Shown: positions 20,496-31,072 of the stretch, in pieces
How the letters are laid out: every line of letters begins with the position of its first letter
How positions within the stretch are numbered: position 1 is the stretch's first letter
DNA from: CAYWBW01 sp964456745
GTDB lineage: Bacteria; Patescibacteriota; Gracilibacteria; GCA-2401425; JAJOLG01
NCBI GenBank assembly: GCA_964456745.1
Contig: CAYWBW010000003.1
Location: 1-64,000 of the forward strand
Direction: 5' to 3'
DNA: 64,000 nt
Translations under genes and position numbers: made by a program
Notes under the pieces: generated by a model
Seen by the model: only the letters and a program-made list of their open reading frames with translations
Databases searched by the model: none
Told to the model about the DNA's origin: nothing

Positions 20496-22682
20496 CTAAA
20501 TAATTGGACTCTCAAATTCTTCACTAATATTATCATTAGGATTTTCAAAATCACCACTTTCATCCCACTTTCAAAGAAGTTCATTTACTTTTGCCTTTGG
20601 TGTTCAATAAGCTTTACTGGAATATTCAATTATCTCTTTGGAAAGATCTTTAGAATTATAAGAAACATTTAAAGTTTTTCAGGAAAAAGCTTCGCGAATT
20701 TCTCAATTAACAGAAAGTTTAGCATAAAATTCCCTCACTCAAAGATTTATAATATCCCTATCGGAAAACACTGGATTATATTCATCAGAAAGAATACTCG
20801 CATCTTCTGCTCAAACCCTAAAAGAAACAATCGATCCAACATTTCAAAAAACTGTTTTATGAATACTTTCAGACAACTGTCACATGTACTGATGAGCTAT
20901 TGTAAGATTGAGTCTATATTTTCTAGCCTCTGAAAGAATCTCTGCAAATGTATCTGTCGCAAAGTTTTGAAACTCATCTACATATAAAGTAAAATCTCTT
21001 CTATCTTCTTCTCTGGTATCTGCCCTGCTCATAGCAGCTTCATGTATTTTCGTAACAAACATTGATCATATAAGACCAGCATTTTCATCTCAGAGAAGTC
21101 ACTTTGACACCTTTACCAAGAGAATTTTTCCACCATCCATTATTTCTCTTATATTAAAAGCAGATACTGGTTGACCAACAATATTTCTTATAACATCAGA
21201 TGCAACAAATTGACCTACTTTATTTAAAAGTGGTGTAATTGCTTCTGCATCAAATTTCTCACTCCAGCCAGCAAACTCAGAAACCCAGAAACTTTTAACA
21301 GTTGAGTCTTCAATCCTAGAAACTATTTTTTGTCTATAGTCTTTATCCGTAAGCATTTTTTGAATAGACAATGTTGTAGTATTATCAGAATCCAATAAAG
21401 CCAGAAGCGTGTATCTAAGTACATGCTCTAATTTTGGAGACCAATTATCTCAAAAAAGTTTTTTAAATATCGAAATAAATCAAATTGTAACTTGCATTTT
21501 TAATGCAGGATCTACATTTTCAAGTGGATTAAATGCCACAGGAAAATCTGTATTTGATGGATCAAAAATTATAATATCTTTTATTCTATTTTCAGGTACA
21601 AATCTAAGAGTATTATCAATCAAATCTCAGTGAGGATCTAATAAACAAAGTCATCTTCAGGCATCAATGTCTTCCTTAATTAAAAGCTCTAAACATTTAG
21701 ATTTTCAAGAACCACTTTTTCAAATCATATAAAGATGTCTCTGCCTATCTGCCTGACTAATTCAAAATGGAGTAACGCTTCAATGATAATTTGTATGTCC
21801 GAAAAAACTCACATCATTTGTTCTTAATTTCGGAATATCTCTCGGAGGCTCGGATCTCTTTGATTGCAAATAAACTAAATGAGAAGTAAAATCAGGATTT
21901 GGAAAATGAAAAATTGTAGCAATTTCTTTGCATGATAAGTAATTAGTCGCTCATAATTTTCTCTTCTGCATATCGCTACTGCTAGCAGACCCGGCAGCTT
22001 TAAATTCATTAATGTCTTCTCTTCAATAAGGAGAAAATGCAGTAATTAAACTGTGTAAGTCTGCTTCATTTTTTGCAGCAATTCTTATAGAACTCAAAAA
22101 CGTATCTACTTTTATTTTAATATCAGATTCTTCTTTTCTTGTTTTTCTCAACTCTCTCATTCTTGGATGAATCCATGATCTTGGATTCATTGAATCTTTA
22201 AATGAAAAATAATTTTTACTTATACTTCTTTTTAAATGATATCATGCTCAAGATGATTGCTTTTTTATTACTAATTGATAATAAACATCATCACTTGATT
22301 TTTCAATAACCGATATCAGATTTGCAATCGAACATCACTCGAAATTATCATAATCTTTTACTGGAAAAATGTCAGATCTAATTGTTTTTATAGTTCTAAG
22401 CTTCATTCATCTTAAATCTAGATAATCTTTTGATCTTTCAATTAATTCACAATTTGGAAAATTTGCATAAGTGATAGACTCAACTGTTTTTTTAATTTTC
22501 TTATCAACTACAATAAAAAAATATGCATAGTTTCATTTTCAAAAAATCTCAAATGAAACTGGAAAATCTAACGAAGCATCATGGAGAGTTTGTAAAAAAA
22601 TAGAGAATACTTTTTCTCTTTTTTCTCAAAGCGCACTACTTCACTGTGGAAGTAAAACAAAAAGATATGCTAAATTATCCAT
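20496..22682 (-). CDS. TraG/HerA-like P-loop ATPase (type IV secretion DNA-binding type)
   Basis: A 728-residue product. The N-terminal ~300 residues are a helical domain with no clear motif. The ATPase core begins with RQRHLYMIGKSGSGKSK (Walker A near residue 320, most glycines TGA), LCLLDPHGDLID (a hallmark of the DUF87/TraG group), FDPSNTDFPVAFNPLE, DFTLYVDEFQNFAT (Walker B) and LTIAHQYMGQLSESI (TraM-recognition-like end). In CPR genomes such ATPases are common and are linked to conjugation-like transfer or pilus systems, but no other secretion gene is visible here. It lies just upstream of the first Cys-rich paralogue on the same strand. Confidence 0.88.
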
Positions 22683-22894
22683 AAAAAACTAACTTCTTTA
22701 ATATGATGCAATTTTTTTGTAAAAAATCAAATTAAAAGCTTATATTCTATTAAATTCTTGTAACTATTCAGATCTAATTGGCTAATTTATAACATATTCA
22801 TCATTTTAGTCACTTCATCCTGGACTGCCACGTCACTACGCTCCTCGCAAAGACGGATACGTGAAAATATTACAAATCCTTAATACTCATACAA
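22683..22894. other. Intergenic gap with a repeat fragment
   Basis: No gene is visible. The stretch 22826-22858 (ACGTCACTACGCTCC followed by TCGCAAAGACGG) matches the right arm of the palindromic repeats at 12731 and 34903 without a left arm, so it looks like a decayed copy. Confidence 0.5.
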
Positions 22895-24508
22895 TTATTT
22901 ATTTTGAAAATATTGATAAATTGCTACCGAGACCTCATCTCTTGTCATAAAATCTCAATATCCAAGCTTATTTCATATATTTGGAATTAAATCATATTCA
23001 TTGACAATTCATGCATAGTCATCTACCCAAGCTCAATTTATATCAATAAAATCATGAGGTAAATTTTCATCTAAATTAAAGGTTTTTGTGATCATTTTTA
23101 AAAACTCTCATCTTCTAACTCACTCACCTGGTTTAAATGTTCAATCATCATATCATTTAATGATATTATAAAATTCAGCCATATTTACAAATGAAGCGTA
23201 CCACTCTCCCTGTTTAACATCCCATAATTTAGTCTTATAACTTAATTCTCATGTATAATAAGAAGTATTAAAGTGTTTACCAAATTTTGCTAATACAAGA
23301 AACTTTGCAGCTTCTGCTCTATTAACCAAATTATCTCACTTAAATGTACCATCTGAATATCATCAAATAATTCACTCATCAAAAAGATAATTTGCAGATT
23401 TTCATTCGAGCGTATTTTGTCATTTATCTTTAAAATTAGATTTTAATTCATTTATAATAACTTCATCTTCATATCATGCAAGTGGAGTATTAGATTCATT
23501 TTTAATGCAAGCTCAATCATCACATCAATACTTACATGGATATGCCTTAACACTTGGAATATTTTCATCATTACAAAATGTTTCATAAACTGAGCAATCA
23601 CTACCAGAGCAATTATTTTTATAATCTTTATATCATACAGCACATTTATCAAAATGCTTATTGTTCGATATTTTTTGAATTACAAATCATTTATTAAAAA
23701 AGTCAAATCAATCAGAGTCTTTACAGACCTCGTCTGCTTGATCCACTGCATCAAAATAAAATGTATCCTTGTATTTATTATTATTTTCATTAGATTCATC
23801 AATCTTGTTATTCGGATCAATGTTATATTCTATTGTGTATTTTCCGGAATAACTAATTCAAAACTCACTTGCTTTAACAAAGTGTTCAGTTGATCAAGCT
23901 TCTCACCCAATACTTTTACGTTTCATGATATTAACTATAGTTTCATTAAATGCTTTTCAGTTAATTGTTGTTTCAATTTCAATTTCAGGATTAATTATTT
24001 CTTTTCATTTATTATGAACTATTACTCGTAACATATTCTTTGTTCAAAGTTGAAATTCAGGATAAAAAAGAAAATTATCTAATTTTAAATCAGGGCGCAT
24101 TTCATTCTCTGGAGTCGCCTTAATTTCAATAATATTAGATAAAGGTTGATCATATTTTCATTTTTTATAAACTGCAATTTTTGAACTTGTTGTATTTCAA
24201 GCATTATGAACAGCTATCATTTTAGAAAAAATTTTATTAGCACTAATATATGAATTTACTTTTTGTAAATTTTCTGTATTTGCTCATAAAATTAAATAAT
24301 CATTAAGATTTGCATCTGTTCAACTACCAACTTTAGCAGTAAATTCAATTGTCTCTTTAGCATTTAATATAATGGGTCAATTTCATTTATTAGATGAGAT
24401 TGTAAAAATAATAAATTCATCACTAGAATAAACATTATTTACTCAATTATAAATAAAAATCATAAACGATATTGTAATAATTGTAAGAATATTTTTAATT
24501 TTTTTCAT
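22895..24508 (-). CDS. SLH-anchored surface protein with CARDB-like domains
   Basis: A 537-residue exported protein with an N-terminal signal sequence. Beta-rich regions of about 100 residues, ending in patterns such as GKYTIEYNIDPNNKIDESNENNN, resemble CARDB adhesion-type domains. A short region with eight or so cysteines follows (residues ~260-330). The C-terminal ~190 residues hold three S-layer-homology modules, for example GIIGGYSDGTFKGDN, FYNIIKGYDDGTFKPGE and NKLGYGDFMTRDE. The SLH modules should bind the protein non-covalently to wall polymers. The insertion sequence at 24571 lies 63 bases upstream of its start and may have changed its promoter. Confidence 0.85.
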
Positions 24509-24570
24509 AGTTTTTAGATTAATAATATTAATATTACATAATGGTGTTAAAATATCAAGTTAATAAGAAA

Positions 24571-25906
24571 ACTAAAAAGACCCCAGTTTTCAAAAACAGG
24601 TTTCTTAAAAATGGCTTAACCAAATAGAAAAATAGGCTATACTTTTGAACGCTACGTTTAAAAAAATAACACTATTTTTCTATGAATAAATATATTACAG
24701 ATACAGTTAAAAACAACCTTAAAAGCATAATTCAGGATTGCACTAAGCCGGAAAAGAAGGCAATAAATGAGGTTGTACGATGATTAATGACCGAATGAAC
24801 GCCTATACTCCGACACCTAGTTCAAAATGAAGATTTAACTGCAAAGAAGCAAGCTGAGAAATATTCAGCTCATCTTAGAAAGGTGGATTTAACAGCAGCC
24901 GTAGAAGCTGTGGCTCTTAGGCATGCTAAAAACCATGTTGGTAAGTATACCATTGTTTCCTATGACTTAAGCGATATCTCAAAGCAGTCAGCTAAGAAAA
25001 TGGAGAATATAAGACGAATCTTTGACTGAAGTGAACGAAAGGTAGCTAATGGATATACTTTCCATTGAGTCGGAGTTAATCAAATGCTTATTAAAGCTGA
25101 AATACATGACTGAGATAAAGACTATCTACCTCAAATCAGAAGAGAAATCGTAACAAAGTTGTTTGATAAACTTGATAATAAATGAGTATTGGTCGCTGAT
25201 CGTGGCAACGATTGCGGACAATTCTTTCGTTTACTGCGTTCAGAAATAAAAGTTAACTTTATCGTTAGATTAAAGGATAATCGGACTGTCATTAATGTAA
25301 AAACTGGGGTTAAATCAAAAGTAAAAAATCTGAAAGAATGACAGTATGATGTATACATAATGAATAGACATGGATCAAAAGCTGATAAAAGCACTATTTA
25401 TAGGTTGGTAATTCAAAATCACTTAACAGAGAAAGAACCGATACGGCTACTTACTACACTTTCAAAGAAAAGGTTCTCAAAAAACCAAGTTGTTACTATG
25501 TATTTAGAGAGATGGTGAGTTGAAAGTAGCTTTAAACGCATAAATGGTAAGTTCAATCTTGAACGAATTAGAGTACTAAAAAATCAAACATTTTTGAATT
25601 TAATTGCATTAAGTTTATTTGCCATGCTTATCTCAACAGTAGTATTTCAAAGAATACAAAAAGCAAATAATCAGTTAATAGTGTGAGTATTAACCTATTA
25701 CAAGGGGTTTATAAAGAAAAAATCTCTTTGATTCAACTTAGATTCATTTATTTCATACATTCAAAAGTCACTTCCTAAGATGCTGTTCAGGGAACAGTTT
25801 CCACCCGATCAATTGCAATTATTCGAATATTAGAGTTTTTTGCAGAAATTAAATGGCTCGAGTAAGCGGTTTATTTGGTGTGAGAAAAAACTGGGGTCTT
25901 TTTAGT
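24571..25906 (+). mobile_element. Complete insertion sequence, IS4-like
   Basis: A 1,336-base element with perfect 20-bp terminal inverted repeats (ACTAAAAAGACCCCAGTTTT at 24571-24590, its complement at 25887-25906) around one transposase gene. The 9 flanking bases, AATAAGAAA on the left and AATAAAAAC on the right, agree at seven positions and may be a decayed target duplication. The transposase requires UGA as glycine, so the element is adapted to this code. Confidence 0.92.
24682..25833 (+). CDS. DDE transposase, IS4-like
   Basis: A 383-residue product. The first catalytic Asp is in SYDLSDISK, the second in LVADRGNDCGQFF, and the Glu is in MYLERWGVESSFKRINGK, the Y-x2-R-x3-E arrangement of IS4-type enzymes. 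There are about a dozen in-frame TGA codons, for example within VRGLMTEGTP and RWGVESS, so it would be truncated in any host using the standard code. No frameshift or internal stop is seen, and the element appears intact. Its base composition is less AT-extreme than its neighbours. Confidence 0.93.
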
Positions 25907-25976
25907 AATAAAAACCTTGACTTATTTTTTTATTTCTGATAAATTAGATTACATTTTAATTACTAACATAAAAACT

Positions 25977-26399
25977 ATGGTTAATGAAAATCTACAACCA
26001 ATTACATATACTGAGGCTGAAAAATTTGTTAAATTAACTCTAAAGGAAGAGGTGTTAAAAGCACTACAGGCTTCACGAAAAGAAAATGCTGCTAGAGGTG
26101 TGGCATACGTTAATCCAATTACTATTGATAACATTGAAGTTCGAACAGAACCTGAGAATTTTGTTTCATGAAGTGGAAAATTTACTATTTATATTAATTA
26201 TGATGAAAAATGATTTTTACCTAAAGTTTTTAAATTTTCTTGAATTATTAATGATGCAGATGTTAAATATATTGAGGCTTATTTTGCATACAAAGCTATT
26301 GAGAAGCAAAAATTGGTAATACAAAATGCCTATAGGGCAACTTTAAAAGAAATTGAAAAATTAATACAAATGTGATTTGATATTAGTGATGTTTATTAA
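25977..26399 (+). CDS. Unknown small protein
   Basis: A 140-residue product from ATG 25977. The frame is open upstream to a TTG at 25917, inside 11 bases of the IS end, but the ATG is the more likely start. The sequence has a helical N-terminus (TYTEAEKFVKLTLKEEV), a central stretch with two short beta-like segments (GKFTIYINYDEKG) and a helical C-terminus. Four TGA codons. No family recognised. It lies immediately downstream of the insertion sequence and may be driven from it. Confidence 0.6.
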
Positions 26400-26489
26400 T
26401 TTTTTATCTCGCCATATTTTATTTTTTTTCAAAGTATTTAATACACCTAAGAAATTTAAATCAGAATTTTGAGTCTTAATTATCGAATT

Positions 26490-26723
26490 ATGCACTCTTC
26501 ATGTAGCATAAATGATATTTTACCAATATATGATAATTGTTTAAAACAATCCACTATTATAGTTTTCACATTTAATAAACTATCCAAAATTTATCTATTT
26601 GTATACAAATTAGGATTTTGTAAAGTCTATAAAACTAAATATCTATTAGAAAAAATCATCCAAATTAATCTTAATAATCCAACTAAACTTCAAAAAGATT
26701 TTTTAGATATGTATATGTCTTAA
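26490..26723 (+). CDS. Possible small protein, unknown
   Basis: A 77-residue frame starting MHSSCSINDILP, with no TGA codon and only one glycine (GGA), and a hydrophobic middle (FVYKLGFCKVYK). No domain recognised. Lack of TGA and of flanking signals leaves open that it is chance open frame in AT-rich DNA. Confidence 0.3.
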   Translation: MHSSCSINDILPIYDNCLKQSTIIVFTFNKLSKIYLFVYKLGFCKVYKTKYLLEKIIQINLNNPTKLQKDFLDMYMS

Positions 26724-26921
26724 GTATTTCATGAGATTCTGTTACATTTTGAATTCAATTTACAAACTTATTTACGTATGAATCATATTTTCAGAATCAT
26801 AGAAGTAAATTTACAATAGTATTTATACCTTATTCGGATAATCATTCAATCACTTCTTTATATTCATTTGGAATACTAGTCTGTCGTTCTTTATTGTTTT
26901 CTATTTACTTTAACATGTTAA
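26724..26921 (-). pseudogene. Possible gene remnant
   Basis: No intact gene fits in this gap. On the minus strand one frame reads about 20 plausible residues (RQTSIPNEYKEVIEGLSE), one TAA, then about 45 more (GINTIVNLLLGFGKYDS and onward) into the 3' end of the preceding + strand frame. The two parts are in the same frame on either side of the stop. It may be the remains of a small gene near the insertion sequence. Confidence 0.25.
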
Positions 26922-27560
26922 TTAATTAGAAATCATTTTTCACAACTGTTCATTTACCTGATCTGCTCTTATAAACTGAATATTTGAATATGCTTTTTGA
27001 AATTGATCAATTCAATGATAATATGCCTCATTTACTAAAACATATTTTATTCATTCGCTTATTGATGTGTCCATTTCTCACAATATAATAAATGCACCAT
27101 CTTTATATGCACAACCTCCTCATGTTCAAAGTCAACTTCAGAGTCATGCTCTGTCTTCACTACTTACTTCCAAAGGTGCACTATCAAAACTCCTATTTTT
27201 ATCAATTCAATTATCCAATATATTTATAAGTAATAGTAATTGTTCATAAATGCTAAGTTTTGCAATTCAATGAGCATCAAAATGCTGTCATATTTTTCAA
27301 TCAATAGGATTTTCATAAAATCCCATCATATTTACAGGACTTCGATAGCGCCTATTAACTCATTTCCATATATTTTTTAAATCTTCTTCTGACAGTGGAC
27401 ATTTTGAACTATTTAACAAGGCTAAATTAAGTATATTTCTAACTCAATTAATTCTATCCAATATTTTAATATCAGTTTTTTTATCAAGTCATTCTTTTAC
27501 TGTCAATACATCTTTATTAAGGCTAACTGGCTTATTACTTCAATTTGGCACTGAATTCAT
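26922..27560 (-). CDS. Unknown soluble protein
   Basis: A 212-residue product starting MNSVPNGSNKPVSLNKD. It is mostly helical (residues 30-60, 100-120), then has a Gly-rich turn GLGSGLGTGGG almost entirely encoded by TGA, followed by CAYKDGAFIILGEMD and a C-terminal helical part. No family recognised. It follows the second Cys-rich paralogue by about 130 bases, as a 212-residue gene follows the first. Confidence 0.65.
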
Positions 27561-27688
27561 TTTCTGTTTTTACATAATAAAAATCGTTTAATTATATCAT
27601 AAAATAAGACTACATACAATAAAAATAAGTATAAAAACAATGGAATTTAAGATTTAAATATTAAATTTGAATACATTAAGCGTAACAT

Positions 27689-29497
27689 CTAATAAACCTC
27701 CTCCACATAACATTCCTCACAATAAACAATTTCAGGTTTTTCTGGAGCATAACTTGTTTGAATTTGTTTGTCACACTTCATGCATTTTCTATTAAATAAT
27801 CTTCTTGGATTTCTTAGCATAATTCTTTCTTTATGTCCTTGATCAGGATGAAGATGTGGGATTGGAATATTATGTTTTCTATAAAATTCAAGCTCTTGAG
27901 CTATTATCTTAAATGGTCTATTAGTTTTTTCACATCTTATTGCCCAATTTTGTATGTCATCTGGGATATCTTTAATAGTATCTGGGAGCTTACTAGCTGG
28001 AATTATTTTTGTGACATCTGGAATTTGATCATCTTGATCTTTCCATTTCCAACCTTTTTGTATTGATTGATTATGATCCTGATCTTGATTCTTATTCTGA
28101 TTATGATCCTGATGTAGAGACGCGATTAATCGCGTCTCTATGGGGGCATCGTTATTAAATAATCATTTAGAATATGTATTTCATGCCTCCTCTTTTGTTA
28201 ATGGGAAATATTCTTGAGCTACTGTTTCATTGTATGCAAATGGAGACAATTCTATTGGAGGAAATTCTCACCACTCTTTAGTTTCTTGCATATGATCAAC
28301 AATTTTTGAAACCAAAATTTCATACTGCTCTTTGCTATATTGTTTATTAAAAATGCAATAAGATTTATGCTTTAATCATTCACAAGCAAAACAGTTTGAG
28401 CAAGATGTTAAATAGCTACTATAATAACAATTATTGCAAGACTCCAAATCAAGACAAAATAAAACAAATTTATTATTTCATGTATTTATTGTGTCATAAC
28501 TTGCCTCAATAGTGTCTGTAAAATCAATGTCCTGAGAATCAAAAACAAGCCCGCTGTGTCAAACAGTTAAATAAATATTTTTGCAATTTTCTGCTTTTCC
28601 AGAATCAAAACAATTAATGCAATTTTTCATATTTCAATTTCAGTCCCCTGTTGTATTTTCACAACTTATGTTTAAAGCAAATTTTTTTGGATATTTTAAA
28701 ACAAAATCATTAAACTTATTTTTTAGTTTTTCTACCATTTCAATATTTCAAAAATCAATCTCTGAAAGTTTCTTCAAATATTCTTGCTTTGAATATTGTT
28801 TGTTATAAATACAATACTCTTTTTGTCTTAAATTAGTACAAAATAAACAACTTTTACATCAGATACAAGAATGTAAAAAATATGAATTACTACAATTATG
28901 TGAATTAAAACAATATTTAATATCATAACTATTTCATACATCTACACACGAATAACAAAGCTCACTATAATATGTAAATGAACAATCCATACAAGATACA
29001 TCTTCTGCTGCACTATCCATGTAATAACATTTATCAATTCTTGCTACTGAATAAGACAGATATGAATCCTTAGAACCATAAGCAATATTGCAATAATCGC
29101 AATTTTCATTATTTAAAACCGATAAGGCATTTTTAGGCATAGTTAATGAAAATTCATATAAATTTTCAAAAAAACTTTTATTAAAATCAAAATCTTTTCA
29201 ATAATCAATCGGGTCCCAGCTATCACTTTGCCAATATTGCTTATCAAAAACTTTATACAAACTGTCTTTGTCATAAATTGAAATAATATTCATATTCGTT
29301 GCATCACACTTTCTGTTGTATAAATTTCTAGCATTTAATACCACCAATCTTCTTTGATGCCTACATTTAACACATAATGATGGACTATTTATAATATATT
29401 TTTTTCAATTAAAAATTGGCGCAATTCTTTCAAAAAAAGATAAATCCTCTTTGGATAATTCAAATTGTTTCAAACACTGCATACAATTACTGCTCAT
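27689..29497 (-). CDS. Cys-rich zinc-ribbon repeat protein, paralogue 2
   Basis: A 602-residue product with the same layout as paralogue 1. It has N-terminal CxxC pairs (NCMQC and CVKC), the RHQRRLVVLNARNLYNRKC segment, a central Cys/Asn-rich repeat array with EYCIYNKQYSKQEY and SYCIFNKQYSKEQYE anchors, the QKGWKWKDQ linker, LHPDQGHKERIMLR and a C-terminal CMKCDK...YCEECY ribbon. The N-terminal two thirds has diverged strongly from paralogue 1, while the 3' ~700 bases are almost identical, pointing to recent partial duplication or gene conversion. The linker contains a perfect 26-base palindrome read in frame. Confidence 0.8.
28115..28140. repeat. Perfect 26-base GC-rich palindrome inside paralogue 2
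   Basis: TAGAGACGCG-ATTAAT-CGCGTCTCTA is an exact palindrome, read in the gene's frame as part of ETRLIASLH. From memory, palindromes with this GACGCGATTAATCGCGTC core are dispersed repeats in cyanobacteria and other bacteria. Flanking bases (TTATTCTGATTATGATCCTG) form short tandem repeats encoding D, Q, N and H. Confidence 0.8.
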
Positions 29498-29571
29498 AAT
29501 TAACTTTAGTTGTTTGTATTATAATACAAAAAAATTATATTAAAAACTGTCTTAAATAATATTAATTTTAA

Positions 29572-31029
29572 ATGCTTCAATTAAATATAAAAAAACAACT
29601 TGGTCTTAAACTAGTTCTAGCTATTTCATGATGAGTTGACTCTATGTGCTTATTGCATTTATTTTTAAAAGAATTTGATAAAGAAAGTCTAAGCATTGTT
29701 CACATCAATCATAATCTGAGATGAGAAGAGAGTGACTCAGATCAACAGTTTGTTGAAGCTTTTGCTTCCAAACATGATATCTGATTTTACTCAATCAAAC
29801 TAAACACTCCTCCAAAAAATGAAGAAGAAGGCAGAGATAAAAGATATAAATTTTTAGAAAAAATTTTAAAAAAACAAAATGCAAAATACATAGTAACAGC
29901 ACAACATAAAAATGATCAAATCGAAACCTTGTTACTTCAACTAATTAGGTGAACTTGATCTTTTAGCCCTATGGAAGAATTTTCTTGAAGTTTATGGAGA
30001 CCATTATTAAATATCGAAAAAAAAGAAATTCTTTCTTATGCAAAACAGAATAATTTAAAATGGAAAGAAGATTCAACAAATGCTCAAAATATTTTTACAA
30101 GAAATATTTTAAGAAATAAAATTATCCCTGAAATAAATAAAATTAATCCAAATTTCTGAGAATCGCTTCTTAGGTTATGAGAAATTTCTTCAAAAAATTC
30201 TGCACTTATAAAGGATCAAGCAATGCAAATTCTTCATTCTAATAATATAATATCAAAACAGACATTTGAAAATCTCAACATTGCTCACAAAAGATGAGTG
30301 CTTAAATCAATTAATCCCACATTAAATTTTAAAAACACAGAAGAAATCTGTAAAATGATCAAAAAATGAATCTGAAAAAAGCAAAAACACTGATTTATAT
30401 TAGAAAATTGAATAATCAAAAATTCCAAAACAAACATTGAAAACTGAAAATTGAAAACTGAAAATTGAAGATTCCTAATCCTAGCTTCTGCCAGTCCACA
30501 AAGAAAAAGATTAATGCTAAATATAAGCGAAAATTTCATAGTAATTCCAAGTAACTATGAAGAGAAATGGAATAGTAAGAAAAATACCGAAGAAAATATA
30601 AAACATTTTTCAATGCAAAAAGCTATCAATATTTCTAAAAAACATAAATGACATATTGTTATATGATGCGACACCTTTGTTGTTCATCCTAAAAAATGAG
30701 TTTACTTAAAAGCTAAAAATGAAAAGGAAGCTAAAATGCAACTCGAATCTTATAGCTGAGAAAAAATTGAAATCTTGAGCTGAATATCTGTTATAAATTC
30801 AGATAACAATCAACAAACAAATATTGTTAAATCTTATATTCAATTTGATACATTTTGAAAAAAAGAAGTTAAGATTTGGCTTTCAAAAAATCAATGGCAA
30901 GAAAGGTCCTGATCTTTTTCTGTAGAATGATATACAAGTAATTTTATCAATTCCATTGATTGATGTTTTTTTAACATTATATGATTACCAGTATCTATGC
31001 TTAGGAAAATGCTAATAAATTTGATTTAA
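29572..31029 (+). CDS. tilS: TilS-Maf fusion: tRNA(Ile)-lysidine synthase joined to Maf nucleotide pyrophosphatase
   Basis: A 485-residue product in one uninterrupted frame. Residues 1-~290 are TilS, which modifies C34 of tRNA-Ile(CAU) with lysine: the ATP-pyrophosphatase motif LAISGGVDSM near residue 18, INHNLRGEESDSD, then TAQHKNDQIETLLLQLIRGT and RPLLNIEKKEI. Residues ~301-485 are a Maf/YhdE domain: FLILASASPQRKRLML, IPSNYEE, VIGCDTFVV, SGEKIEILSGISVI, SVEGYTSNFINSIDG and NIIGLPVSML. Maf enzymes hydrolyse non-canonical nucleoside triphosphates. The joint is a short low-complexity stretch (KTNIENGKLKTENGR) from an A-rich tandem repeat. There is no start codon or stop between the halves. The TilS C-terminal substrate domain seems missing. 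Confidence 0.88.
30428..30468 (+). repeat. A-rich tandem repeat at the TilS-Maf joint
   Basis: Two tandem units of about 15 bases (GAAAACTGAAAATT) are read in frame as NGKLKTENG. Similar AAATTG-type low-complexity DNA occurs in intergenic positions of this window, for example near 7690-7735, suggesting the joint was once spacer DNA. Confidence 0.6.
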
Positions 31030-31072
31030 ACAAATAAATTAATAGAATTAGTATAAAATTAATTTAAACATT

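Noticed and set aside
25131..25394. Minus-strand frame inside the insertion sequence
   Set aside because: It is antisense to the transposase catalytic region, with no start signal or domain of its own.
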